Of a DNA stretch of 64,000 nucleotides, positions 12,306-24,953 are shown one piece after another; position 1 is the stretch's first letter; each line of letters starts with the position of its first letter. Position numbers and translations under genes: made by a program. The DNA lies in NCBI RefSeq assembly GCF_043641665.1, contig NC_092186.1, positions 1,164,501-1,228,500 of the forward strand, written 5' to 3'. A model generated the notes under the pieces. It was not told where the DNA came from. It searched no databases and saw only the letters and a program-made list of their open reading frames with translations. Source of the DNA: Enoplosus armatus (taxonomy: Eukaryota > Chordata > Actinopteri > Centrarchiformes > Enoplosidae).

Positions 12306-14849
12306 ACCCTTCAGGAAGCTGCACACAGTCACTGTTCAATAAGAAATAGTTCCTGCACGTACATCCTCCTAAATTTGTGACCAGATAAATTACTGAAACC
12401 AGGAAATCACTAATATTAGAAACACAAGAAACATTAAAACAAGCAGAGAGTCTTCGGTTCTACTGATGACGATTCATCACAAACAAGTGTGATAAATTGA
12501 GCTTCAGATATTAGTTGAACTTTTAACAGAGCCTAGCTGGTTCCTCCTGCTTCCAGTCTTTATGTCCTGACTCCAGGTGAGTGATTCTCTTCTAACTATT
12601 CTATTTAAATGATCCTTTAAAGGAGGATGGACAGTCATCCAGACTTTTTGTTTTGTTGTTTCTGAATTCTTCTCATAATTAAACATTAAATTTGACTAAA
12701 TTCTGTCGTATCGACATCTGAGAACATAGTTTAAACATATTTTAAACATATTTTAAACACAATTTGACTGTCATACAAAATGAGTTCAACTTTCTATGAT
12801 GTCATATTGAATACTTAAATAATACTTTGTATAAATATATTATAAATATCTCCACCAACAATGCTGTGACAATATGAAACAGTTTGAGGGAAATGTTTTC
12901 ATTCGTCTTGTAACCTGCTCGCAGGAGGACACGTTGGGTGAAGCTGGATGCTTCCACAGCTGGATGTGATGGAGAGACTGTTGGTGTTATAAATATAAAC
13001 TCAGTGGAAACAGGACGACAAGGTGACCTCGGAGCTCGAGCCAAACCTCCTCCTCCTCCTCCTCCTCCTCCTCCTCCCAGCAGCACCTCCAACACATCCA
13101 AACTCTAAACATCTCAACATCAACACTGTGTATGTTGTGGTTTTATTCTTCCTTGCTGCATTATTATCAAGGGTTTTTTTTAGTTGGAGGGACATCAGAT
13201 TGCGGTCTTTGTGGGAAGACGGCACGGTGGAAACATATGTTGACCAACCCCCCCAGCAGATGTCCGACTCCAGGCTCCAACATCCCACTTCTGCTGCTGC
13301 TGTGATTCCAACCTCAGCCACCTTCTCGGGGGTCCACGACAGACACTCGAGTGTGAAACTATTCTCTGAGCTCTTTTCAATGTTTCTGTATGAGATCAAC
13401 GCTTTCTCTCAGATGCAGGTGTGAGCTGTACGCTGATGCTGACACGCACATCTTAAACATCCGTGACCTTCACTAAAGGTGACTATTTTACCCCAAAATC
13501 TCCCCTAATCGATGGATGGATGAAGTCTGATAAATGGCAGATCCCGGAGAGCAGAGAGTCAGCAAATGTGATCAAAATCAGTTAAACATGTCTTTAGCAG
13601 GCATTTGTCGAAACAGCTGATGCTGTAAAGTCTTAATAATACTGTCATCAGCTGATATTGTAGAAAGGAAGAATTGTAAAAACAGCATTACAGAAACACC
13701 ACAGCAGCTATAAATGATGCAGTTTAGATTGTCAAACTAGATGAAGCTTTGTGTAATTTAAATATTTTATATATTTTTATACCATCCGCATTGGCTGATG
13801 CACATAATAACATGATAAATCAGTGACTTATCAGATACTGCCTCTCACTTTGTTGTTGGATTGTTTTTAGAAATGAGACACTTGAAAAGGAACAAAATAA
13901 AATGACACCAAACACTCAAATTCTAACAGAAAACAAACCGAGTGGCCTCCTCCTTTTGGCAGACTTGTTTGTTTTAAAGAACACATAAAAATATGTTCAC
14001 CGGAAGCTTCGAGAAGATTATTTTTCTCAGACGGAGGGTCGTGGGAGGAAGCTGCAGTGACGTGTGCTGCTGAAGTGTTGCCATCTGCAGCCTGCTGGCC
14101 CGCTCTTGGCATCGTGTCCGTCAGCCTTTCCCGTTCCCAGTGAGCGCAGATTAACAGACAAGCTGAGCGGTCTGGCAGACGTGGATGCCCCCCCCCCCCG
14201 AGAGAGAGAGAATTATCCCGCCCCTCTGCAGGCCCCGATACCACCGCTACTCCAACAAAACAGCTTTTCACACCCAAACACCCAGAGGAGGATGGCACCG
14301 TCCTAATAATACTGCAGCACAGAGGACGACCGTCTCCACCAGCGTCCCTGCTGCCAGAGAGCTGGGGACAAGTCCAGCCCTCTACAAGGTCTATTGTACC
14401 TCTTCGTCTTTATCTCCCCTCTCCTGCTGCTCGCGAGCCTGTCACCTCTCCAGCGTTCAAACCCCAACACAGGGAAAGCTTCAGCTACAGCAGCGACAAT
14501 AAGGAGGTGGCTGCAGCTCAAAGTGAGAGGCGGCTGAGGGTCAGCGGACTGAAAACAAAGCTTGGCTCGGCCCGGGACGCCTGGCTCCGTCCTCACCGTC
14601 TCGTTCCCTCGGGTCAGAGGGTTCGGCGGGGGGGCGATGAAGGCTGATCGGGAGCTGGCTGGGAGTGGTCTTCATTACAGCCTGGCTCTGCTCCTCCTCG
14701 GCCTCCAGTACTGACATCTGATCCTGTAACAGTTCTGACATCAGCCAGGTTTGCTTTTTATCCCCCTTTGAACATGAAATTAAGCTGTGAGGCCATATTA
14801 TAATGAACAGAGCCCAGTTGGTGTCTGGGAAGAGAATTAAAGATCATCT
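12306..14849. other. Intergenic, no gene recognised
   Basis: Holds the (CCT)n tract near 13.05 kb and a short C-run near 14190. ORFs of 100-143 residues on both strands at 13000-13420 and 13867-14600 are overlapping, low-complexity or featureless. Confidence 0.3.
13045..13078. repeat. (CCT)n microsatellite
   Basis: Eleven CCT units in AACCTCCTCCTCCTCC context. Confidence 0.93.
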
Positions 14850-15180
14850 GTTCCCTTAAATTAGCAATTTGTGCCCTCAAATTACGAATGATTCTCTCAG
14901 TTACTACTTGGTGCGCTCAGTATACCTTTGTTCCCTCAAATGAATCGTTTGTGCCTTAAAGGACCCATGTAGGAGTTAGTGGCATCAGTGACCTTCTGAG
15001 TTTGTCTGTCCTGGGCTACTGTAGAAACATGGCGGTGCAACAAGGCGGGCACCGTGGAAGAGGACCCTGTGGACATAAAGGGCTCCTTCTAAACAATTCT
15101 CATTTTCAGGTGAGCAAAAATCAAACTCTATTAAATCTCCGTGGTCCACAGTGAAAACATGAAAACACAAGATAATGAAA
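14850..15180. mobile_element. Dispersed fish repeat (TTCCCTCAAATT repeats plus AACATGGCGG module)
   Basis: The first part has degenerate units built on TGTTCCCTCAAAT at about 27-30 bp spacing. It is followed by GTAGAAACATGGCGGTGCAA, GAAGAGGACCCTGTGGACAT and AAAGGGCTCCTTCTAA. I recognise the second part as an abundant dispersed teleost repeat. It may derive from two separate elements. Confidence 0.5.
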
Positions 15181-18100
15181 GTGTTCATTCGAGGGGACCA
15201 ACTGAGACTTTCAAAGGAACAAATGAAAGGAAAGCAGACAAGAATGTCCATAGCAACTACCGCTGAGTTTAGGGAAAGGTCGTGGTTTACGGTGCATGCT
15301 TTATGAAAAAGCAAATGCTGATTGCAGATCTGTGACAGGACGTGGACGCTGGTTTGTCCACAATGTCCCCTCTGACACTTCCCAGGCTTCTCATCTCACA
15401 GTGGTGTAGGGGGTCTTTATCTATTAACATTAGTTTTTGCTTATATATATTTCTTTTAATTCTCATCCTTGGAGTCAAATAAACAAGGAAAAGAAATATT
15501 TTATTAATCAACACAGAGATTTTGTAAACCAACTCAGTACTCAGATCTGTTACTAATTCCACAATGTATGAATGCGTCTGTTAGGACATTAAGCAGAACT
15601 GAGCTGCTGGCGGGTTTTAAATGTGAAGTCAACACTAAAGAACCGACTGTTGAAGGATGCTCCTCTTTAAAACACTTCCAGTGGACAAAGTTTCTAGTGT
15701 TAGTGCTTCAAGCCACAAAGACTGCAGACTTTGAGACTGTCGAGGGGGAAAGTTGAATGGAAACTCAAGTTTTCTATTGAATGAAAAAACACTGCAGTCC
15801 TCAGAGACTCAAGAGAGGATTTAAATATTTATGTGAACATATTTTCATAATCTCATTATATTTTGTTCATCATTCTAATTCAGATGAACAGTTTTTGATG
15901 GAACTTTCTACATTAAACCCCAAACTGTGAGGCTGTTTCTGCTCTGCATCACTAAGCTGAGAGGAAACAGAAAATATGTCGAGTGTTAATGTTAAACAAG
16001 TCCTGGCCGCGGGCGGCCGGGCGGACCTCCTCTAAAATATTTAAATTGAATCTGGAACAGAGCCACGGGTGCTTGTTTTTAAAATCGGTGTCTGCCCTGC
16101 AGGTTTCTGAGAGCTACCAGCCTCTGCAGCTTCAGGTCAAATATTTCCCAAAATGTAAAAGTGGATAAATCGGCCATATTTGAGCACTTAAAGGAAGCGA
16201 GGCTGGGTGAAGTCCTGCCTGCAGGGCTGCCTGCGCATGTGAGAGTCATCCGTCATCGCCTGTGACTAGCACCACCTGCTCGCTGGGGACTACAATATGG
16301 AGGCCCTCCGTGATTAGCACCCCATGCTAACTGCTGTGACAGAGGGGCCCGTTCAGGGGACGAGGGGGAGGGGGGGCGTCCTGCCAGGCGACAGGACTGA
16401 TTAGCGTAGATTAATAGTAGTTAATATCATCAGGGACTTTCCACTGTGTCACCAGAGAACACACACTCATTAATAAGTGCTTTTAATTAGCGTCATTAGC
16501 CTGAGTTTGTCCTCTTCTAAACAGTTCAGTTTGTTTCCTCTGTGACAGAAACGCCCCCCCCCCCCGAGCAGCACGAGGAAGAAACTCTTCAGATGTGACT
16601 TCACAGATTCACAGTGATTCTAGCTGAAACAGTCAGTGACTAAACGTTTACTCTGTGTAAATACGTCCATACAGTCCTGACAGCTGCCCAGCTCCTCTCT
16701 GCTGCTGAGGTTCTATGAGGAACCCCACCCAAAAGTCCAGGTACACCTCCCTGCTGATCCACCGTCCAGAGACTGAAACCAGCCTTCAGCTCACAAACAG
16801 CTTCAACCACTGAACGACTGAACTATTGGCAGATTCATCACAGATCATAGCCGATGATTCAGTTCCAGCGTTCAGTCCGGTGCTGGAAGGAAAGTCTATT
16901 CTTGATATTACCTGAACGCCCTGAAACAAGTTTTCTACAATCAGTGATGAAGTCCTACATGAACACACAACTAAACATAAAACACATTTCCTGCCAAAGT
17001 TGCAACAGTTCACGATGATTTAGCAACATCTGGATTAAAATCAGACGTTGTAGATTATTTGATGGCCGCTGTCCAGAGTTTTGGACTCTTGATGAATAAT
17101 AACTAAGTATTTTCTGAACTTTAACTTTGAATGTTGTTAAATTGGTGATTCACATTTCATGTTATTGAAAAAGAATTAAGATTTGTCTTTGTAATACTAC
17201 AGTTCCCAGAGTTCCTTCAGCAGCTGTCAGAAACAATAATAGTGACTCTTTCATTCTTTTCCCCCATGGTGCAAAAAGATGGACGTTGAGGAACCATGTC
17301 GACATTAATTTGACTGTGATTCAGATTTTTAATTCTAACTTTATAGTTGTTCTGAATGAATGTGCCGGTGTTTACGTGCTGCTGTGTGCATCTTTTGTCT
17401 TCTTCTTCACTTCCAGGCTGCATTGTTTCCTGTTTCCTTGTGTGTGGGTACGACGTTTAAACTGTGCACAGACTCGACAAGTAAACAAACCCGTCATAAA
17501 TAATGTCAATGGGGTTTCATATGACAGTCTTACAGATTACAACTTGAAACACGACGTAACCATTAACATGAAGTACATAAACACCACTATGTCATTTAAA
17601 CACGTCCTTTTGAACTTGGTGAAACTGATCCAAGTCCCCTAAAATCTAACACACATGTCACATTCATCTTGGATCAATGACCCACCAGGATACTTCATAT
17701 TTATGTTTATTTTACCACCTCCCTACATACACGTCTTCTTCTCTGTCTGGTAAATCTGAACTCAGGCGGCCTGACAGCCTCCTGGTCTGAGGTGATCTTG
17801 TGTGGCTCACAGAGATCCAGAGCAGCAGAGTCTTTGTTCTCTCAGCCCCCTGTTGCTCATATAAGTTGACAGCTGCTGGGTAATAAGTGTTTAAATGAGA
17901 TAATTAACGAGCGCTGTCAAATGAGCCCAGTCAGCTCTATTAGTGCTGCGAGCCGCCCCCCCTCCTCCTGTTAACACTCATCCACACACACTCTGGTCCA
18001 CTGACGGGCCGCAAGCCTTTACTTCAGCAGAAATACCTGCAGCACCAAAGTAAAGTAGCTGTGTTGCCATCTTTGTTTGGGTCGGCCAATGGAGGCGCAT

Positions 18101-18849
18101 CTTGTGAAAGATGGTTAAACTTTCCTCCATGAAGTTGATGGACAAAAATGTGACATCGTCTGTTAAATGACTTGTTGTGTGTCTCAATTATTCATTTCTA
18201 TTTATGTGGAGCGAAAGATTATTTGTCTCCGGTGGAATCATCACTTATTCAATCAATGAAAAAGTCTCTCAGATGTAGAAATGATGATTACAATAAGAGG
18301 AACAAACTGGGGCTGGACGAACACTTCGGAGTCAAATTTTATCCGAAAATGAAGACAATTCTTCACTAATCAACCGCTAATATACCTTTATTTAAAGCAG
18401 CATTCATTGATTATTGTCCAACTGGGGACAGCAATCAATCAATCAATCAATTAATCAATTATTAATCATTATCAACTTGTAAATTTAAAAAGACGAACGT
18501 TAACAAACTGAGTGGACCGAGCACAGAGCCTTGAGGGACGCCTTAAAGCACACACTGCTGTCGGGGCTGAGCAGGACCAACTGTGACCTCAAACACTAAA
18601 GAATTACAACAGAGGAAACACCAGAATAAACAGGAAGTAGAGAAATGAATCTCACAGCGAGGATTTGGACGGGAGATCGGTCTGAGGTCAGTCAGGTCTG
18701 GACCTGAACAGTATCACTGTAGTACATGATATATCCTCTTTTCTATGGATCACAGATGTTGTAAAACTCTGAAGCCGCCAGCAGGTCAAACAGTGAATTA
18801 TTATTTATTTATAATAGATAGATGTTTTACAGGTATTAAATATTCACTG
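15181..18849. other. Intergenic, possible non-coding conserved blocks
   Basis: No gene recognised. 16000-16470 is repeat-free and has TGATTAGCACCCCATGCTAA and TTAGCGTAGATTAATAGTAG, rich in TAAT/ATTA cores; 17870-17960 is similar (GAGATAATTAACGAG). A short (AATC)n tract is at 18433-18455. Confidence 0.3.
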
Positions 18850-18985
18850 TTACCAGTTAAGTAAAAGTACGAATACCACATGGTGAAAATACTCCACTGC
18901 AAGTAAAAGTACTGCATTCAAAACCTTAACTTAGTAAAAGTAATTTGTAAGTATTATCAGCAAAATTAACTTAAACTATCAAAAG
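18850..18985. mobile_element. Partial copy of hAT-type MITE (CAAGTAAAAGTACTGCATTC family)
   Basis: Contains AATACTCCACTGCAAGTAAA and AAGTACTGCATTC, shared with the fuller copy at 38423-38675. Both outer ends are missing. Confidence 0.6.
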
Positions 18986-19989
18986 TAAAAAAAGTTCCAG
19001 CTAATCCAAATAGTTTAGTTTAAAAAGATATTTTTTAATGATATCTACCTTTGCAATAGAATTTATTATAATATACAATACAAGTATATTACTGTACTGT
19101 ATGTTTACATTTTTTGCATTGATGATGAATACACTACTGATAAGAAAATAATAACTTCTGAGTGTATTTAATACTACATTTTGGAAGCCACAAATACATG
19201 AAAAGTATAATTCCAATATATCAAAACATATTTTAACTGAAACCATTAAAGCACAACTGAAGTGGTTAAACTTTAATAAATCACTACCAGTACAAAATGA
19301 TATGGTGTAAAAAGTTCTTCAGTATACTTTGTTTTACTTGATGGGCCGTATGTCCTCAACATCTTGTGTGGCTTGTGTTCCCACAGTAGCAGTGGGGCAG
19401 CAGAGATGCTACAGAGGCTCCTGAGGGGCCCCTGTGGCCCCCCTGCTGGGAGCGACTTGGACCGGGACAACGCCTTTGGTCATGCTTCCAAATGTTTCCA
19501 TTGATGGGCAAAAAACATGTTGGACGGCGTTCCCAAAAGAGGATCCTCCCAAACACAGCCGGAGCCAAAACTCAATCAGGCCTGGACTCAGCCTGGACTC
19601 ACGGTGGGCGGGGGGGGTCCTGCTGGCAGGAGAGCGGCTCGTGTTGGGAGAGTGATTCGGCCGTGACAGTATGAGCATGAATTATTGAAGGATTAGTAAT
19701 GATGATGATGATGATGGCCAAGCGCTTGTGTTCGCTCCTTCCCTCCTCAGCAGATGCTCTCGTCCAGCTCGTATGATTTTTCTGAAAACGATGGGATGAT
19801 AATAAAGAGGTGACATCATCGTTACAGCTGGACAAACGGATATTGATTTCTTTGACTCACCATCTTCAGGCCGAAATACATCTCTCCCAGTCGGCTCCAG
19901 TTTGTTTACTTACTGGTTTAGTGTTTCTGTGGACTGCCCACACGAGCTTCACTTTGGCACCTGATTTTAAATTAGTTTGAGTTACTTTT

Positions 19990-21688
19990 TTTCTAATCAA
20001 GATCTTTTTATTATTGAGTTTTTACAGTTACAGAAACAAAAGCTTGATGCTGCAACTCAAAGAGAATAAAGAGTGGATACACAACGACACTATGACACCA
20101 TACAGCAACGAGAAGTAATGCACACAGCATGTATACATTTAACATATAAATGAGACGAGTTTGCACTGTTAGGAGAATATACACAAAGAAAAAGAAAAAA
20201 CAGACACAACACTAACAGTAACAGTTACTAAAATAATCCCCTTCACTGCCAGTGGCCCTCATTCACACCAGTATTCACCCGCCACATACTGCAGATCAGC
20301 TGTACTTTGTGACAGTAAATCATTTTACAGAGTCTGGAATGTATCTAAGAAAGGTCCCCAGGCTTCATGAAACTTCCTGTTTGAGTATTTAAGTGAATAT
20401 CTGATTTTCTCAGGTTTTAAGCAGGTCTGTTAACCGCTGCATATGAGTGGGCGGGGCAGCGTCCCTCCACCTGAGCAGAGGATGAGGATCGCTGCTTTTC
20501 CGCTGTAAGATAGATCTCCTTCCCGATGATCCCAAAGAGGGCAGCCAGAGGGTTTGGCTTCAGTTTGATGCTGAACACCTGAGATAGAGTTTGGAACACC
20601 TCCTCCCAATACTTGCTAAGGCGAGGGCAAGACCAGTACAAAGGAATAAGAGAAGCTACAGCATGTTGGCATTTATCACAGGAGGGACTGACTTCAGGAT
20701 ACATTTGAGATAGTTTGACTTTAGAGACATGAGCCCCGTGTACCACTTTAAACCGTATGAAGCAGTTGAATTAAGCAGTTTAAGTATGGAAGTCCATGTT
20801 TCCACTGAAAGAGAGAGGCCCAAATCCTCCTCCCATGCTGCCCTCAGCCTGTCTGTGGAGACATGCCTCAGGCTTGACACCTTGTCATAGAGGACAGAAA
20901 GAAGCTTTTTCTGGGATGGATTTAAAGAGAGGACAGTGTCAACCATGGTTGCTTCAGTAGATGTAGAAAAGCTGGGTGACTGAGAGAGCATATAATGCCT
21001 CACCTGTAGGTATCTGAAGAAATTAGATGAGGGAAGATCAATTGCTCAAATGATGCCGAAGTGTCATCTATGAGAAGATCCTTAAAACGAGCGATTCCCT
21101 TCCTGCCCCCCTCTTGAAAGACAGAGTCCGACGGCCCGAACAAGGGATTAGATGTGATGGGGCTCAGAAGAGAAAAGTCCGACAAGCCAAAGCACCTCCT
21201 AAACTGGACCCATATCCTGAGAGAGTGGTTGACCACTGGGTCTTTGATAGACTTGATTGAAGGGAGTGGAAGTTTGGATCCAAGCAGTGCCAGAATAGAT
21301 GTACTATCGTCTGAGTGCAATTCCACTATGACCACCATGGAAGTGACACCAAAATGTAAAGCAGCGCAAATTTGCTGCCCAGTAGTAAAAGCAGAAACTG
21401 GGGAGGGCCGTGCCACCATTAGCCTTGTGAGTCTTGTTGAGACGAGGACGCTTACCCTGCCATATATATGAAGTGATTAGGGAATCCAGTTGGTTGGAAA
21501 ATGATCTAGGAATAAAGAGCGGTAGGGCCTGGAAGAGGTCCAAGAATTTAGGTAGGATGATCGTTTTGATCGAACTGACACAACCTACAAGGGACATGGA
21601 CCCGGGTGACCACTGTGTCAGTGTTTGTTTCACCTGATTTAACAAAGCCAGCAAGTTTTCTCTAAATAGGTCCTTATATTTTCTTGTA
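19990..21688 (-). mobile_element. 5'-truncated L1-clade LINE (ORF2 3' part plus 3' UTR)
   Basis: Flanked by a perfect 17-bp direct repeat TAGTTTGAGTTACTTTT at 19973-19989 and 21689-21705, the footprint of target-primed reverse transcription. The minus strand reads from the 5' truncation at 21688 through the C-terminal part of an L1 reverse transcriptase (GCVSSIKTIILPKFLDLFQ and LDSLITSYIWQGKRPR) and its downstream region, then the terminal CDKC...C segment. About 420 bp of probable 3' UTR lie before the 19990 end. The T-run at 19986-19992 may represent a short A tail. The clear duplication suggests a fairly recent insertion, even though the ORF is broken. Confidence 0.9.
20417..21688 (-). pseudogene. 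Broken L1 ORF2 fragment (reverse transcriptase C-terminus and beyond)
   Basis: Four overlapping reading frames carry consecutive pieces of one ORF2: about 21688-21304, 21419-21000, 21003-20656 and 20746-20417. The passage from piece to piece needs at least three frameshifts: near 21400, near 21035 (where the protein should read through YLQVRHYML) and near 20750. The order of pieces matches L1 ORF2 and not RTE or Rex1, because the segment has the L1-type LPKFLDLFQ and SYIWQGKRPR motifs. The catalytic part of the reverse transcriptase and the endonuclease are absent, so it is dead. Confidence 0.88.
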
Positions 21689-21705
21689 TAGTTTGAGTTA
21701 CTTTT

Positions 21706-22381
21706 AACAAAAATAATTATTGGTTTTAGTCTCATTTGATAGTTTTAGTGAACATTTAGAAACCTTTAGATCAGTTGCACTCTTTACTACGAACAGCCTG
21801 TACGTAACGTTAACACTGACTGACTGTAAACATCACAGTTAACATGTTAACGTTACATTAACTTTTTAGAAACGTTAGCATGCTAGCCTGCATGCTAGTA
21901 GGAGTATGTTCTGCAGTATTTCTACATTGTGGTATTGGTAGAAATACCAATAATGAATGAAGTCTCCGATTGGTCCCCTGCTGTCTGTGGAGGGTTTGCT
22001 TTCAGGACCTGGTTTTCCTGCAGACAGCAGGTCACAGTCACAGGTCTCGCTGTCTCAGCTCAGACAGGAACAATGTGAGTGACTGATGTGTCTGTTGTGG
22101 AGGACGGTGACGGGGACATGAAAGTCTTTCTACTGCAGACAGCTCCCAGTCGCTGCTGATGTCCTCCAGCAGGTTTGAGTGAATGGGAGGTGCTGGGAAG
22201 ATGGCTGACCCATCGGCCTGGAGAGGGGGGGGTGGTGTGTGTGTGTGTGTGTGATGAGCTTCCTCACACACACTCCAGCCTGTTCTCCCAGTTGGTTTCC
22301 ATTCGTGAATGATAGAAAAAAACAAACCACCAAATGAATTTCAGCTGCCTGGTTGGCAGCTGTGAGCCACTGGCACTTGGC

Positions 22382-22421
<40 letters not shown>

Positions 22422-23553
22422 TAAACCAGGTCCACTATGATGGAAACCAATTTGAAGAATCTGTCCGTTTTGTAGCTCATGCTCTCAGGACGTATTGTCT
22501 AACTGAATGTCTTCACTGTGTCAGAGAATTTCATTTCATGTAGAACTTTTTATTGTGTGGCCTTTTCTGAGTATCCAACTTTTAGCAGCGTTGAAAATAC
22601 ACCTTATATAAAAGCGCTTGACTTGGGAAATGGCTGTTTTTTCTTCTTCCATTTTCATGTCAAACCATTTTCTTTTCATTTCAGTTACTGTGCGTCCCTC
22701 TGCTGCCTCGGCATTTACAGCGCCGCGGATGTTTTTGGTGTTTCTGTGTCGCAGAACCAAACAGTCGATTTCACTCCCGCTGAAGCTCTTCTTCTTCTTG
22801 CAGACTTGTTTTGGTGGCATCTCTCCAGTCCTTGGCCATGTGTCTGAGTCTTTGCACACGGCACAACACCTGCCCTTATATGGCGTTTAGGGGGCGTTAC
22901 CTATGCTAATTGCAAACAATCTGCCACTCGCCTCCAATTCATGATCAAGTGGGATTCATCATTCAGAGCAGATTCGGATGATCTGAAGAACCATGTGGTT
23001 TTTCTCTTATCAGAACATTGAGAGAAAATGTAAGAGACATTGAAGAGAATGTTTCTGCCTGAGGCCCGGTGTTACATATCTGGTACTCTGAAGTGCTCCT
23101 TATTAAGTTAGTAAACTGCTTTTCTACCTAAACTTTTGGCCAATAAGACACCTGCAAGTGCACGTTACTGCACGTTTTTCTGTTCTCGTTATCGTCGAGA
23201 TGAAAGATGAAATAATGACCTCTGCGTGGTGTTTTGGCATCTGATAAACACACAAATCTGTTTCTCCAACTGGACTTCCTGGATCGTATTTCGTGTCTCT
23301 TAAGTGACGACATTTTGTCTGGTGCTTTTCTTCGAGGGGCTGTTTGATGATGAAGAAGTGATTTTAGGAGGTAGGGAGTGAATGATGTTAATGAGGGTCC
23401 TGAAGTATATTCCAAACGTGTATGTGTGTAGCTTTATATCTCCTAAAAAACTACGCTCACATGCAGCTTCTACGTTTATCAGCTATTTATATATAAATAT
23501 ATAAATATAAGACTTTAAACAGTGTTTAAATACATGTCCATATGTTTCAGGTC
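21706..23553. other. Intergenic, no gene recognised
   Basis: Only the (GT)n tracts near 22.2 and 22.4 kb stand out. ORFs of about 100 residues at 22518-22890 overlap on both strands and have no recognisable features. Confidence 0.3.
22384..22419. repeat. (GT)n microsatellite
   Basis: Eighteen GT units; a shorter tract lies at 22231-22253. Confidence 0.95.
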
Positions 23554-23555
23554 TG

Positions 23556-23635
<80 letters not shown>
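23554..23635. repeat. (GT)n/(GTGC)n compound microsatellite
   Basis: TGTGTG, then about ten GTGC/GCGT units, then (GT)n again; 82 bp. Confidence 0.95.
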
Positions 23636-23638
<3 letters not shown>

Positions 23639-23775
23639 CAGTGTTTGCATGCGTCCACCTCACCAGCAGATCAATTAAAAATGCTGAATGAATAAATGAA
23701 AGGTGTTTGGGGCCATTTAAGCTGAGTTGCCCATTCAACTGAGAACAGCAACCAGGCTCTCTGGCAACATCTGGA

Positions 23776-23794
23776 CCCCCCCCCCCCCCCCCCC
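23776..23794. repeat. Homopolymer of 19 C
   Basis: Uninterrupted C run about 140 bp before the 10/11-bp minisatellite. Its exact length is prone to assembly error. Confidence 0.9.
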
Positions 23795-23936
23795 ACATGC
23801 ATGTATGTATAATAGATGTGTTGGTTGTCTGTCGTGTCGAGAGGCCTCAGGTGAGAACAGTCAGCTCTGCTCGCTTCTCTGGGACGACGTTTCTGTTGCT
23901 CACAGCTCCATTTTTACCTTTTTGAAACCTGACGTG

Positions 23937-24953
23937 GTTCCTCTGTGTTCCTCTGTGTTCCTCTGTGGTTCCTGTATGTTCCTCTGTGTTCCTCTGTGTT
24001 CCTCTGTGTTCCTCTGTGGTTCCTCTGTGTTCCTCTGTGTTCCTCTGTGGTTCCTGTATGTTCCTCTGTGTTCCTCTGTGTTCCTCTGTGTTCCTCTGTG
24101 GTTCCTCTGTGTTCCTCTGTGTTCCTCTGTGGTTCCTGTATGTTCCTCTGTGTTCCTCTGTGGTTCCTCTGTGTTCCTCTGTGGTTCCTCTGTGTTCCTC
24201 TGTGGTTCCTCTGTGTTCCTCTGTGTTCCTCTGTGGTTCCTGTATGTTCCTCTGTGTTCCTCTGTGTTCCTCTGTGTTCCTCTGTGGTTCCTCTGTGTTC
24301 CTCTGTGTTCCTCTGTGGTTCCTGTATGTTCCTCTGTGTTCCTCTGTGGTTCCTCTGTGTTCCTCTGTGGTTCCTCTGTGTTCCTCTGTGTTCCTCTGTG
24401 GTTCCTCTGTGTTCCTCTGTGTTCCTCTGTGGTTCCTCTGTGTTCCTCTGTGGTTCCTGTATGTTCCTCTGTGTTCCTCTGTGGTTCCTCTGTGGTTCCT
24501 CTGTGTTCCTCTGTGGTTCCTCTGTGGTTCCTCTGTGTTCCTCTGTGTTCCTCTGTGGTTCCTCTGTGTTCCTCTGTGGTTCCTGTATGTTCCTCTGTGT
24601 TCCTCTGTGTTCCTCTGTGGTTCCTCTGTGGTTCCTCCGTGTTCCTCCGTGTTCCTCCGTGTTCCTCTGTGGTTCCTCTGTGTTCCTCTGTGGTTCCTCT
24701 GTGGTTCCTCCGTGTTCCTCCGTGTTCCTCTGTGTTCCTCTGTGGTTCCTCTGTGGTTCCTCCGTGTTCCTCTGTGGTTCCTCTGTGTTCCTCTGTGGTT
24801 CCTCTGTGTTCCTCTGTGGTTCCTCTGTGTTCCTCTGTGTTCCTCTGTGTTCCTGTATGTTCCTCTGTGTTCCTCTGTGTTCCTCTGTGGTTCCTGTATG
24901 TTCCTCTGTGGTTCCTCTGTGGTTCCTCTGTGTTCCTCTGTGGTTCCTCTGTG
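23937..24953. repeat. Minisatellite, 10/11-bp units, with 82-bp higher-order repeats
   Basis: About 1 kb made of TTCCTCTGTG, TTCCTCTGTGG, TTCCTGTATG and, near the right, TTCCTCCGTG. The marker unit TTCCTGTATG starts at 23969, 24051, 24133, 24237, 24319, 24454, 24580, 24850 and 24891. Spacings of 82 bp recur, and the 24051-24133 pair reappears 186 bp later (24237-24319). All three forward frames are open because the units lack stop codons; the resulting long cysteine- and valine-rich ORFs are artefacts. Confidence 0.97.
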
